Shown: one piece after another, positions 23,366 to 35,789 of the stretch
How the letters are laid out: every line of letters starts with the position of its first letter
How positions within the stretch are numbered: position 1 is the first letter of the stretch
DNA from: Trichuris trichiura
Taxonomy: Eukaryota > Nematoda > Enoplea > Trichinellida > Trichuridae
Reading direction: 5' to 3'
Length of the DNA: 64,000 bases
Assembly: GCA_037903355.1 (NCBI GenBank)
Contig: JBAJFE010000014.1
Span: forward strand, 6,634,001 to 6,698,000
Notes under the pieces: generated by a model
What the model was told of the DNA's origin: nothing
Seen by the model: the letters and a program-made list of their open reading frames with translations, nothing else
Database searches by the model: none
Translations under genes and position numbers: made by a program

Positions 23366-26300
23366 TTAGGAAATTTGATAGTACAGATCTGTAAGTGGCC
23401 CATGGATCAAGTTTTGCGAGCATACCATTTTTTTCTTCCTCCATTGGTAAATGATTGCCATTATAGAGAGTACAATGAACATGAGCATTCCTCCAATCGA
23501 TCCATAAACTGCCCTTTCGTGTGCTTTTGCCTTCATATGCCCTTGACCTGAAGTTGGATTAAAGAGAATACTGGGTTATGTGTGAATAATCACTGTTAGT
23601 ATTGTTCGCTAGAGGCCCGCGAGCGACCTCACTTATCGCAAAAGATGCAGGTTCCTTTCCGAAAAAGTATTAGCCATCCTGTGTTGCCCTTACTAGCTGG
23701 CAACCCAGGCATCCTCACCCGCATTAAGCTTAGCGTAAACCTTAACACGAGGCTTAGATTTCGGCTTAGGCTTCCGTAAAAAAGGTACAGCGTGGTCACC
23801 ATTTTCAGGAAAAAGTCTACGTTTGTGCGTATGGTAAGTTATTGGTGTCTTTGACAAGCAGGATTGTCGTACTAAAGAAGCAAGGATTTATGCGCGTTTG
23901 TTTTTAAACCTTGCAATGAGTAATGCTACGAGGCAAGAAGAACAAGCTATAAGTGCTAGAGTTTTAGTCAATGGCAATGGGCTGTTTTCAAATGCCTACG
24001 AACAGAACTCTTGTGAAAGGAACGACAGTGACAATATTCATGTAAATCAGGGAATGCGAAAATTTTTCAGAGTGAAGAAACGCCTTTAGCTTTGAGTGCA
24101 ACAGGCAGTTCCAGCTTGTTAATAGTTAATCTGTTACTCCTTTTCAATTTTCTAAAACATTCCATTTCGTAGTCATCAAACATTTACGTCAAAGGCATTT
24201 CGTCTTCAGCGTTGTGTTGAATTCATCAGAACGCTGGAAACGAGACCAGACTAGTCCTGAAAGCTACGTTCCCTAATTTGCACATACATTGGACTAATTT
24301 CTCCCTAACATTATAAAAATTCATGCAGCTGTTATGGTTTAACAGGCACCTAACAGTTAAAAGATCACACGTCTGTAATTTAGATAACTAAATTATTAAG
24401 TATGATTTTGTAACGGGCGCATAAGTTTTCATTCATATGTTGGAGAACCATCCTAGCCATAGAATGTTGAAAGCGTTCATCCCAGACGCCGGCCACGGTC
24501 CATTCTAGAAGCTCTGGGTTTAGACATTTAATGTGCTGTGAAAACGACGACTAGCTATGTAAAAAATACCTGAAGAGTTTAGTAATCGTATGCTTTGCGT
24601 TGTGCTGTGTTAATTTTCAGATGCATAATTTGCAAGCTTAAGTTGACTGAGACAATAAGATTACGTTTTAGCGTATAAAAAATTGCTGCATTAGAGATGC
24701 ATTAACACCATAATTTTAGTATTAATGCTATTACTTGTGAAAAAGTGTCTATGGAGAATGTGCTAGACAAAGCATCAAGAGACAAGTTATCTTTCTGTAA
24801 TAACTGAAACCTTCTTAGCACACGTACATGCACTCGAAAAAAGGGATTCTCACTTTTGTACTTATTTCTACCGCTTAAAATAGGTTTTCACGCGTCCAAC
24901 AGATGTCAATGTTGACATAACCACGATCAGCTATTCGAACTAGAAATTTTGGTTTTGAAACTCAAATATTACCATCAGTATTCCTGCACAATTTTCCAGT
25001 TTTCCCATCTGCACACATGCACACGTAGGAACCAAACGTGTTGAGACAAGTGCCAAATTCTCCACATGGATTGTACTGGCATTCGTTTACATCTAAGAGG
25101 CAATAACGTTAGACGTTTTATCTCAATCTGCCTAAACTTTGCCTTCTGCACAAGTCTCTCCTGCAAATCCGGTGGGGCAGACGCACTGTGCAGTGTTGTA
25201 ATCGGTCTTAATGCAAACTCCTTTGTTAATGCACTTTAATTCACTGCATAAGACGGATTCTTTAAAGAATTCAGTTTACAATAGTCGATTAGAACACGGA
25301 GTTACCAGCAATGTTTTCGCAAGTAAGGCCTGTTGCGATAGACTCATTGCACTTGCAAGCTGGAAATTTTCCACTAATTATGCAAGTTCCATATTTTCCA
25401 CAGTCAATCAAAGCACACAAATGGTCGTGACGCTCTTCTTTTGAGAAGTTAACTGGAATGATTAGAAGTTTATTTATTGGAAAGAACATACTTGAGTACT
25501 GCAACTTTTATTCTGACTTGCTTTCATTTTGCTTGCACCTGATTGCAGCTGTTTCTCTTACTCAGAACAAAAAATGAATAAGAAGAATAGTGAGTAGTGG
25601 AAAATATGGATGCCGTCAGTGTTATCTAGCTTTTCATGAAAGTCGGTTGGTAGGGTGAAAGGTAAAGTTTAGATCTCTTGATAATGGATTAACGTAAGAT
25701 TTAAATGTATAGCAACTCATAACGGGTTTGTATGCCTTCATAGTAGACTTAACTTACCATAGCACCCGTTATCAAGAAATGATTTTACTCTGGTGCTTTC
25801 AGGCTTACCCTTATCCCCGCAAGCGAATACCCTTGTCTATTCAATTTATCCAGCAAATTCTTGCATTCCTCGTCGGTTCATACGTCTACTCAGCAACCCC
25901 TGTGATTTCACTGCAACCGGTCGTAATGGTAAATTCTGTTTATGAGTTTTCGGGGAGGGCACACTGTTCAGGAAGTTCAAAGCAACTGTCGAAGTTATGG
26001 ACCGTGAGAAACTTTAGAAAGGTTGAGCTGTTGTGCTTCATTGATGCAAATGTCCAAAGCAATAAGCCTTTCCTACTATGGTCTCTAAAAGAGGAGCCTA
26101 AAAGATAGGTCCTCTTTTAATATTGCCAGATCGCCATAGCCTTTTGATCTAATTGGTTCATTCCCTTAGAACTTATCAGCTGATCCAGAATAGTGAAGGG
26201 AGAGTTGGGAAGAAGAGCGGGCAGAGTCGAGACCATTTGTTTCCCTAGTCTTTTTTTCGCTGGCAAGGAGAAAAGGAGAGAGCGGGATGGGGAGGAGTGG

Positions 26301-28868
26301 AGAGATTGACAGCCTCTCTGCTGCTTTTGACATTATTTTTTAAACTCAAGCTTCAGGTCTTGTCAATTAGTTCCCGGCATTTGCCCACTCACGACAACGT
26401 TGCCCCTGTTATGTCACAACATTGTGGTGATTAGTAATAGGGTTGCTGATGATCCGTGCACGCACGGAGAAAGAAACGTTTGAACTGTTCCGGCTCTGTT
26501 CAGCCGCGCAGACCGATCGAAATGCGGCTTTGTTTAACCGTCCAGACTGAGCTGACTGCGCGCCAACTGTGTAGACCTTAGGAACAGGCAGACTGGGTAA
26601 AAGGCCACGTCGTACAGTCCGCCGGTTCCTAAGGTTTGGACAGGAACTGTTTCATCTCTTTTCTACCATGCATACTGATGACCCGGCGCCTTTGTTTTAG
26701 CGAATTGACCGAGTAGAGCAAAGTCATGGCAATTCCTAGTTTTCGTTTTACGCAGAAAAAGTAGGAGCACCGTTTCATTTTGGTCATGTTGTGGTTTAGG
26801 CTTAGGCGGCCTACAGAAATTGCTTCGGCGAATTTTCAGTAAGTGCACACCGAGATCAACGTCCCGGTCGTTTTGTGCTTTAGTCTAAACTCAGGCGGCC
26901 TATAGAAACTGTCTTGACGAGGTTTCGGTTAGTGTGGATCAGGAAACGAGCAACAACGATTTGAGCGACGAATAGCATCAGTAGCAGGCGAACTGTAGGC
27001 GCAGGCCCAATTCTTTCGGCCTATACTAGGCGGTTTTTGCTCTGATGAATACGGCACCACCCCTAATGCCGTTACGAGTGGCGATCTCAACTAAGCTGGG
27101 ACCAACATTACGTAATCCTGTCGGTGTGGAGCTCTCTCCAGGGGAACCAATCAACAAGACTCAAGTTTCTTCTTCAGCTCTCTTTCAACAGCCCTCCTGT
27201 TATTTACCGTGTCCCCTTCGAAAGGGTGATACCATTTTCCAACCGTCTCTTTGAGGTCAACACCCCGAAATCTTTCTGAGTCTCATGAGAATCAGTGAGT
27301 TACGTTAAAAGAACGGCAGTGTGGTCAAGCAGTCCTCGCGATTGTACTGGCCACTGGAAACTTTGGCGCGAGAAGCGAAAAGGGAAGGAGTAGTCCCTGG
27401 GCAAGATTTTTTCCTGAGCCTTTGCTGAGCTCAGCCATTAGGAAACCTGTCACTAGCTCGAACTCCCCAGGGTCATGGAGCGATAACCGATGTAGTTCTT
27501 TACCGCCTGTAACCGCTTCTTTGAAAACTGCACGGCTACATGATTACTCATTTCTTAGTTAAGCAATAATGACATAGAAACAGTACTATGTTATCCTTAT
27601 TAACCTTTATTATGTTCATAGCGTTTAAAGATTTAGGGTCCTTAGGAATCCTCTCTTTCTGGCCAAGTGTCAAATCCCTATTAGCATTTGAAAGTAGACC
27701 TGAACAATCGTCATCGTTGGAAACAAAAATGTTGAAAACGGAACAGATATCGTTAAACTGGTGACAAAACAGTGCACTTTTAAAAGTAATGGCTTAAGCC
27801 TTTCTCTTATCCCTAGTTTCTAAGCTTTTCATTTAAAAACTAGTTTCCGTTTCGTTTTATTAACTAAAATCTTATATAGCAACAGTAACAGGAAAGAATC
27901 TGTACGAAAGTAGTGGGACATTAGAACTTATCGAACTGATGATTTTGACGTTGACAAATTAACGTTATGAGTTAAGAAGTAATAACTTATATATGTAGTT
28001 CTTATTGAAATTCTTGCTTACAGTGATGGCAAAAGGGAAGATCTCCGCTGCTACAAGTTTTGCAGGTTGTTATTTTCAGTCGCCTGCTGTAATGACTGCC
28101 ATCGCAGTTCTTCAATCTTTTCACGCGACATATCACTCCCGCTGGTTCAGGATCTGCGTCACATGGAATAAGTTCATATTTTGGGGAACTGTTACTTTGA
28201 AGTTCGCTGACAATGCAGTTCGTAGGGCTAAACGTTCGTTCCCAAAAGGTTTCTGCACCGCCATCATCATCATGGAGCTTCTTTCGCCACATCAATTTGA
28301 GCTGCATGAAAAACTCTGGCGCTATTCCAATGCATGTTCCCTCTTCGACTTTCCAGTGACTGTTGTTGTAGACTCTGTATGTCACGCGCAAAGGAACGTC
28401 AGATTTGGGAACCAGATATTCTACTGTCACCCTTATGTATCTGTTTTCTAGTGAAGCAGACACATATGACAACCTTGTTCCAGTCAGGAAAGTCGCTTCC
28501 AGTTGTTCAGTGCCACGGCTTAAGAAATTAGGTTGGGACGTATTTAAGAGGTTTTGCATTTTTTGTATTGATCCGGTAAACGAAAAAATCCGACCGCCCA
28601 TCAACATGCACATTATCTTGGAACCAAAGTAGAAATTATTGAATTGGAAAGATCTGAGAGCTAAAACCTCGTAACATCTTTCTTCACTTGCATTATACCA
28701 GCCAACTGTGCTTGCATTTTCTAACTGATGTGGACAATAAATCGTATCTCGTTTTCCTCGGCTGACTGAGATGTATGTTTTTGGCTGTTCGAGATTCTCA
28801 ACCACAAAGTTAACGCAAGAAAGCAAAAAGATTCCAAGTAGGTGGATACTGAACTGTCTTGGTTCCAT
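23366..28868 (-). CDS. Predicted type I membrane protein: C-type-lectin-like region, three EGF modules, TM
   Basis: Exons (minus): 28868-28022, 25452-25306, 25259-25143, 25092-24973, 23547-23366; every intron is phase 1, giving about 470 codons. Start chosen at MEPRQF, which heads a signal peptide (hydrophobic [10 protein letters not shown]); an in-frame ATG at 28904 is the alternative. Exon 1 resembles a C-type lectin fold ([13 protein letters not shown], a GGRIF stretch, VICRV) with N-glycosylation sites. Exons 2-4 each encode one six-cysteine EGF module; the third starts DVNEC and has NTFGSYVC, the calcium-binding pattern. Exon 5 gives a membrane span ([16 protein letters not shown]) and a basic stop-transfer (RKKK). 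It probably acts in adhesion or binding at the cell surface. The intron 25142-25093 starts GC rather than GT. Possible alternative splicing at 'atg gtatgc' after RKKKM. I know no specific orthologue. Confidence 0.8.
25093..25142 (-). other. GC-AG intron (50 bp) between EGF exons
   Basis: The exon ends AGAAG and the intron begins GCAAAG, ending TCTTAG. Only this junction keeps phase 1 and the complete six-cysteine modules on both sides. No GT donor with suitable phase is nearby. Confidence 0.65.
25453..28021 (-). other. 2.57-kb intron of the lectin/EGF gene
   Basis: Strong donor GTAAGC at 28021-28016 and acceptor TTCCAG. Inside, a short inverted repeat at 26573-26642 ('accttaggaac' and 'gttcctaaggt') and an imperfect tandem duplication at about 26785-26945 (period about 90 bp, phrase 'aggcggcctayagaaa') suggest an old unidentified transposon. 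No further exons recognised. Confidence 0.6.
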
Positions 28869-28904
28869 GTGCCTAGCCACTTTAGTGCGCCACGTCCATA
28901 TCAA

Positions 28905-31900
28905 TAGTCCTGACTTTAGAAATGAATAGTTTGTCCCAATATCTGCACTGCCAAGAGTGCAAGAGGGTGAGCATTTTAAAGCAAACTTCGCACTTATAAT
29001 TTAGATGAGGGTGTTTAAAGTGATGCATCACACTGCCCTACATCTATGCTGCACCGACCACTCTAGATTTGAAAATCATATGATTTATTGTAACACAATG
29101 ATGTACGGTAGCAGCTCAGCTGGATTATCCTGTTCAGCAAGGAAGCGGAGTTTTAAATTTCATAAAAGCTTTAAAAGCTCAAAATGACAAGTAGCTGAAA
29201 ACAAGGTGTTTCGTAATGGAATGGAATTTTGCCAGCAATCGCTCATCCATTCCTTAGTAGAGTAGGTTTTCACTCTAACTGCAGATGCTCACTACAAGAA
29301 AAAAGGAAAAGCAGGGTAAAGATTCTCAAAAATGGCAAGGGCTGTTATTCATATGCAACAGTAATACTTTTTAAAGCATGTGCAAAATGCCTCAGCGCAA
29401 CTGATCCACTCGAACACGGCCTTTTCACCGCCGCCATTTGACCGTTGACCACTTGATCCCCGGGACATTTGATCACTGAGACGTCTGACCGCTGAAGCAG
29501 ATCAGTTCGGCGCTTACGGATCGGTGCACAACTGAATTGTACTGATGGTATCCCGCGTATGACTTATGAAAGTTGTCAATGGGCAAACCTCGTTTGGTTC
29601 AGGCCAGCATACATCATGTTTCGCTAGCGATATTTCTAATGTTTCCTCTCGGAGGCGCTTAGCTTTCCTGCAGGTACGCTTCCTTAAAACTTCCTTTCCT
29701 TGCGGTACGTTTCCACCAGGTAATTTCTATTGCCCTGCAACGGTATATTTTATCAGATGACTATCGCCAATGACCTGTCTCCCTTTGATGCATCTGTAGC
29801 TCCATTATGTTTCCAAAAGTTCGTTTCAGAGAGGGTTTCGTTTTCATGCCATTATGTTTTCGCATAGCCTGGTTGCGATGCATTACGCTTTCATCGGGTA
29901 CGTCTTCATGAACTATGGCCACACGTTTCAGCGAAACTAACTTTCGCTCGATCGTGCGTTTACAAGTTCTTACCTTCAATGCAGTTCCTTTCCATCGAGG
30001 TACCGTAATGCAGATGGAGGTACCAACCTTTTCGCTCAGCAGCGTTTGTCGCGGCTACGCTTCCATGAGTTAAAAAGTCAAAACGCGCTACATTTACTGG
30101 CATATATGATGGTGGTCGTACTTACGACTAATTTCTCTGTACTTATCAATGTCCGGCGTTTAAGACGATGGTCCAGTTTACTACCAATTTTTGCATATTA
30201 ATGCATGCCAGGTACAAGGCAACCGTGAAGAAGCAGGGGTGTCCACGCCGCCATTTTGGTGCTGAGATGATTCATTATAGGAGTTCTGTCATATTTTTCA
30301 AAGGCCTGCTGCAGATTCGCTATTTGAAATAGGATAATTTAAGTTGTTTGCGGAGATTTTGCTCCAAATTTTGGGCGGTTTTCTGGTTGTTCGTCAGGCT
30401 GAACAAAAAATTTTGATTTCTAAGTTGTTTGGAACGATTTTCTTGCAAAATGCCTGCAAACGATTTTGACAATGAGGGTTTTCCAACTGGCACGGGCGGA
30501 ACAGGTCCCCACAACACTGTCCGTAAAGCGACACCGAAATGTCACCGATGCAGAGATCGGCCCATTTTACTTTTCATGAAGGTCGCACTTTAGCTAATAC
30601 AAGAATTTAACTGAGTTGTAGCGGATCAAGGAGTTATATTATTTCTCAAAACCTTTTTATTACTTCTTGTGGTTTTACTGAAAATCAGTAAACATTTAAA
30701 AGTGGCTGACGCTCCTTAGCCACCATGCCAATATTGTAAGCCTGAGTAGACAGATAAAGCGTTGCGCAGCTCAATAAACGGGTGTTTAAGCCGTTTCTGA
30801 TGTTTCATAGGTGAAAATGCAACAGGTATTTCGGTTGAATGACAAACCTATTTTACTGCACTGAAGTATCGTCTTATACGCCAGCATTGTATAAAGCAAT
30901 TAAAGCTAAAGCACTGGTTCGTGAGATCTTGCTGTTTTACAGAAGGATATTTTGACGGCAGGATAGGATAACCTCATTGATGCGAGAGTTTGTCAAAATG
31001 ACCAGAGGTTCAGTGCTGGTTTACGTTATGCACACATTGAATTTATTTTCGTAAATGGAGTGCGCTGCATAATATGTGTGCATTCCTCAGTGGAAAGTAT
31101 AAATTATGCTAGGACAGTCAGTGGGCTCTATTGAGCATGAAGGCAGTTATAATGCGGTCCTTGTTTGAAGTGAAAACTGCTCAATTGAAAGGTTAATTAA
31201 TAGACACCTATTTTCCAATAGAAAAGACGCTTTCTGTTAAGGTTGCCGATGACAGTGCTGTGAAAAAAGACGGTTAATTTCTATGTTGAGTGCAGTGAGA
31301 AATGTTCAGCAGAAACGTTGACTAACCACTAGACGCTCATCCATTTCCCAGTAGTTAGTAGGAAATTTTATGGAACAGTTGACCACGTTCTTCGGCTTGA
31401 AATTAAAAAATCCGCGAAAATAACTTAAACAACAAGCACGTGGAACAGGGCGTCGAGGCAGAACAAAGTGCTGATGGTCAAATCAGCAGGTTAACGTTAA
31501 CCAACCTACGGCAAAACTGGCACTTTGCTGCGGTAGATATGCTGTAGCGTTCTCGTTCAATGGTAGCAATAAGATATCCTGTGACGATGAACGACACGTA
31601 CCGATATTTTATTGAAAGATTGACTTGGTATAGAGTGCACAAAATAGCGACTTTGATGTAACCGGAACGGAAACGCACTACCAATTCGCCAACTCATCAC
31701 GACCGCAGCCATTGATCCAGCGAGTCATGCACCCCATTCCTCTTCCTATCCGCTGAGAACGGGCGGAAACAACCTGAGAGCGCTGGTCACCACAATTTTG
31801 TTCTTTATTATAACGGGACCTTTCCGTAACAGCAGAACTACGTAATCTGCCCGAAAATGACCGAGGGGAGTGTTGTGTTTTAGCTTTAATTGCTGCGAAC

Positions 31901-32408
31901 ACACTCTCAGACATTTTAATAACCGTTTATTGAGTATACGGTATCACGTAGTGTTGTGTATTGAGCATGACTCTTTTGCAAGCGCTTATGTCACGCCCCT
32001 GTATATCAACTTACTGTCAGTTGATCGGTGGCTCGCATGCTTTTTCCGGAAGTATTCGCGCGAATAAACGTTCCAAGGTTACGACAGGTCCGCATGTACC
32101 TCACAAACATGACATTTAGAAAACAGATGTTGGAAAAAAACCGGACAGAAACTACCCAGACGAATTGAGCAGTCCTCATAAATACCCACAAAATCAAACT
32201 AGTGGGTCGGCTGTTTCGCACGATTAACAGAAGCTAGCTCAGGCATCAAAGAAGCTAAATGACGCGGTCTTAACCCCTAGGTGCACCCGCGGGTGCGTAG
32301 GAATTTACGCAAGTGTGAAGTGGGAAGTGTGCGTACCAAGAATCAAGGCGACGGTATCTTCAAATATTGCGCGGGGACTATGTCCTGTGACAGAAAAACA
32401 GCCTACAG
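28905..32408. other. Intergenic, nothing firmly recognised
   Basis: About 3.5 kb upstream of the lectin/EGF gene, so it should include its promoter, but I cannot locate one. At about 29650-30060 phrases such as 'ggtacg(t/c)ttcc' recur irregularly, hinting at a decayed repeat. Confidence 0.4.
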
Positions 32409-32860
32409 CAGTGTTTCCTAAGGTCAGGGTTGCCAGCGCCACCCTGTGAACGATTCTGAGCGTTCGCGTCCCCAGTTCTGATTGCCCAATTTCGAGCGTG
32501 CTGATTGGCTCGAAGGGCGGACAGGGGTAGCCAGGACGTCATAATGTACGTGCTGCACAAAGTTATGTTGGGAAAACGTTTTCCACATAGTGTCGAATAC
32601 TTACGTTGTCACCTCCAAGCACCCGCTACACTCTTCCGGTCCTCCATTCCAGTCAGTCAGAATTGCAGGGCGTAACAGCACGCAACTCTTTCTTAACCAG
32701 TACGCACAATACCTAACCCGCGAACCCCACCTTTCTGTGCACTTCAACACGATGGCCGAAGTGGGGCATGTACCCCCCAGGTGCCTCCTGGCGATTCGCC
32801 TTCCCCCTGAGTTCAAAAAGGCTTCCCGGTGGGGCACAAGCCCTACTATGAGAATCACTG
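32409..32860 (-). mobile_element. hAT MITE, second subfamily (452 bp)
   Basis: Ends are CAGTGTTTCC (left) and AATCACTG (right; minus strand starts CAGTGATTCTCA). The flanking octamers GCCTACAG (32401-32408) and GTCTAAAG (32861-32868) match at 6 of 8. The same family occurs in the opposite orientation at 50559-51015, sharing the 'ccaatcagcgcg'-type stretch and the terminal 'ggggcatg' box. No coding capacity. Confidence 0.7.
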
Positions 32861-32868
32861 GTCTAAAG

Positions 32869-34020
32869 GGGCATTGAATCATGGAAACAGTACGCTAAGA
32901 CTTGATGGCATTCTTCAAATTGGGCATGGCTATTTAACGGGAAAGAGGAGTCGCTCAGATCGCCGTATGGGTTGTAATAATAAATGTAGGCCGTGTGGGA
33001 GCAGCGACCTAATGTTGTCATCAACACGGACTTCGTCCAGAGGCTAGCGCAGGCACACTGATAAACAGAACGTTTCGCACTCAGGATATTCCGGAGATAA
33101 TAACATATGGAGATGTACTCCACGGATGCGTACATAAATACACCCATGGGAACTTTTCTTGTGGGCAGAAAACGCATTTATAAGGAATCTGGACGAAGAC
33201 GAAAGCTTTTAGAACCACAGCTCCTTAGTTCCATCCAAGCGCATTTCTTTTGAATGGGAGAATGGAAACCGGTACACACGTTGAGACGTGCCTGTTCTGC
33301 GCAAGTATCGTTGCAACTGTTCGCCAGGAGAATCCTGGACCAACTGTCAAGTTTGTGAGGTACACGCAGACCTGTCGTGCATTAGAACATTTATTCGTGT
33401 GAACATTTCCCAAGAAACATACGTGTCACTAAATCAGTGATTCCCAACCTTTCCCGAGCCAGGGTCTCCTTTCGAGACGCGCATCTTCTCAGAACCTCCT
33501 TCCGTTTTTACGTGGTCCTGCTCTTCCCTTTTTCCACTTGTAGTTTTTTCGCGTTTCTTAGGGTACTTGTGACACAGTTTGCTGAAGATTTCAACAATGA
33601 ATTTGCTGCCTTTTCCATCTGATGAAAGCTGATTCTAAGAGCGAACTTTTAATCTGCATTTTAAAACTTTCAAATTAAAAGTTCGACGTTGGCACCGATC
33701 TGTGCCAAATGGAAAACACAGTAAGGAAACCAAGTCTAATTCTTGCCATGTGTGCAATGCTTTCCAGTCACGCGGTCTAAGTATTTCACACGACCTATAT
33801 GGCTGAGTATTCTCTGCTGAGTGTATGAAGGTAGGCCAACGTTTCTTGGTCATATGGAATTCGTCAAAACTTCTTCCGTACGCAGCTGCCCAACCTTCGT
33901 TTTGAAAATGGGCTTGTGTGACAAAAGTTTTCTGTTAAGGTTTATTGGATTTGTAGTCAAGATCTGCAAAGACTACCTGGAATGAAGATGGAACGTCTTA
34001 TTACGGGCCAGCAGTTTTAC
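32869..34020. other. Intergenic, nothing recognised
   Basis: Only a small hairpin was noticed near 33640-33684 (GAACTTTTAAT paired with ATTAAAAGTTC). Open frames are short and without family resemblance. Confidence 0.4.
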
Positions 34021-34290
34021 CACAAGAAAAAAGAGCCGTTTATTCCTGTTGTAAGTAAAAGAACGTAAGAGCATACAAACGATAGGAGTTTTCAAAACTC
34101 AACTGGTTGCGTTGTCAGCAATAGGGCACAAGGCATGCCACCAACGACGAAACCAGATGGGTACCTCCTTTTGCCCAGGGCTGTGCCTTATCGCTGACAA
34201 CGGAACCAGTTGGATTCTGAAAGCCCTGATCGCTTGGGTGCTCTTACGTTCTCTCACTTACAACGGGAATAAACTTCTCTTTTTTTGTGA
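34021..34290. repeat. Foldback/MITE with ~115-bp arms
   Basis: Left arm 34021-34136 and right arm 34178-34290 are reverse complements with scattered mismatches; shared landmarks include 'gaacgtaagagc' with 'gctcttacgttc' and 'gcgttgtcagc' with its inverse. The outer ends are A-rich/T-rich (CACAAGAAAAAAGAG and CTCTTTTTTTGTG). No coding capacity and no clear target duplication. Confidence 0.75.
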
Positions 34291-34998
34291 CTAACTAGCA
34301 TTTTACTTTTCAGTCGTAGGGTATAAGTGGTTAGAAACTTTAACGCGCTTTTGACGCACACGGTCAAATTCTACGTTTGTTTTTTGCTGTACTTGTTGCC
34401 TTGTTAACAACAACAGTGTTATACGCTAATCAAGCTGGACGTCGGTTCTTTGAACTCAGTAACTGTCACGGAATTAAACTCTGGTTTTACTCAACTTAAA
34501 TGGCGGCTGGCAACTGGTGAGCGCAGTTAAAGAGACGGGACGTTAAAGATAGCGGGAGTGCAATAGCTCAACAGTGAGGAATGATTACAATCGGCGTGCG
34601 CAGGTACGATGAACAATAAGAGAAGCTGAAGCGCCAGCCAGCATACTACAGTAACATTGTATTCTAAGTTTACTGTTTGACTTTAACAAGCAGTAAAAGT
34701 TGGCCATGTTGGCAAATCAGTGTGATGCCTGAGGCTGATACCCTAATACCAACTTTTCCACGTCAAGTTCAATATTTGTTAGGGGCAATCTTAAGTCTTC
34801 ACGCTGCACTATTTGCAGCCTGTTTCTTTTTTAACCAAAAGGTCTGTTGCGACACTGAACCCACGTTCAACCAAATAAGAGAAACAAAACAGCAAGAGGA
34901 ACTTTTTTTAACAGCCTTCCATAATTCGGGGTGTGAAGCGTCGCAACTTGATGCTGCAACCAGAAGTAACTACAGCCACTTTTAAATTTAAGCTTCAG
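34291..34998. other. Intergenic, nothing recognised
   Basis: Between the foldback and the truncated end of the hAT transposase relic I see no identifiable feature. Confidence 0.4.
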
Positions 34999-35789
34999 TT
35001 ATTCATTGGCTTGCAATTCAATCAGTTCTTCTTGCAAAAATGTCGCTGTTTCGTCAGTGCTTGAATATGGATCCAAAATCCAGGCTGGTATTCTCATTGT
35101 CAAGATGTCCCTGTATCTTTCATGCATTTCCTTGTGCGGCACACTCAAGTGGTCGCAGTAAACGTAGGCATCGTCGTCAGGTATGCAGCACGTTTTCTTC
35201 AGCTCGCTAAGACTAGGGAACTGGTAAAACTGCCCACGTGCCAAGTTCTGCTTGAAAAGCAAGAGTTTGGAGACAAGGGCCGAAATAACATTCTTGGTCC
35301 TAATCAGATTCAGATCATCTCCGTGCAACTGGAGATTCGTTTCGCTATATTTAAAATAAAGATCTGACAGATAAGCGATGTCGCCCTTGTGCTTCTTCAA
35401 GTTGCTCCCGTGATCGACTTCAACGCCTTTAAAGAACTGCAAAACCATGTGAAAAAGCTGATGAAAACAGTTCAGGCATATACGCCACTTGATAGCCATC
35501 TAACTTCTGTGTAGAGGAGCAAACGGATGAACTCCTCATCATTTTCATCACATAACTGACTGAATAATCTGTCCTTTAACGGAGTTTTCTTAATTTTGTT
35601 GATCGCTAGGATAACGTACTGCAAGGAGCAACATAGACGAGCACTGAGCCGCTTTGCAACCAGGCGTTGTCAGTGTATCACGCAATGCACTGTCAAAACG
35701 TTTGGAACCGAACGTTTCGGGTAAGATATAAAACTCCAATGGCATGCTACCATTGAAGGAGCACCATCCGTCGCAACTGACATCATATT

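Noticed and set aside
24180..24265. Possible further hammerhead-like motif
   Set aside because: It has 'cgtcttcagcg' and 'cctgaaagct' phrases, but core and stem do not line up on either strand.
28005..28632. Plus-strand open frames over lectin exon 1
   Set aside because: Antisense to a 282-codon exon with signal peptide and consistent splice phases.
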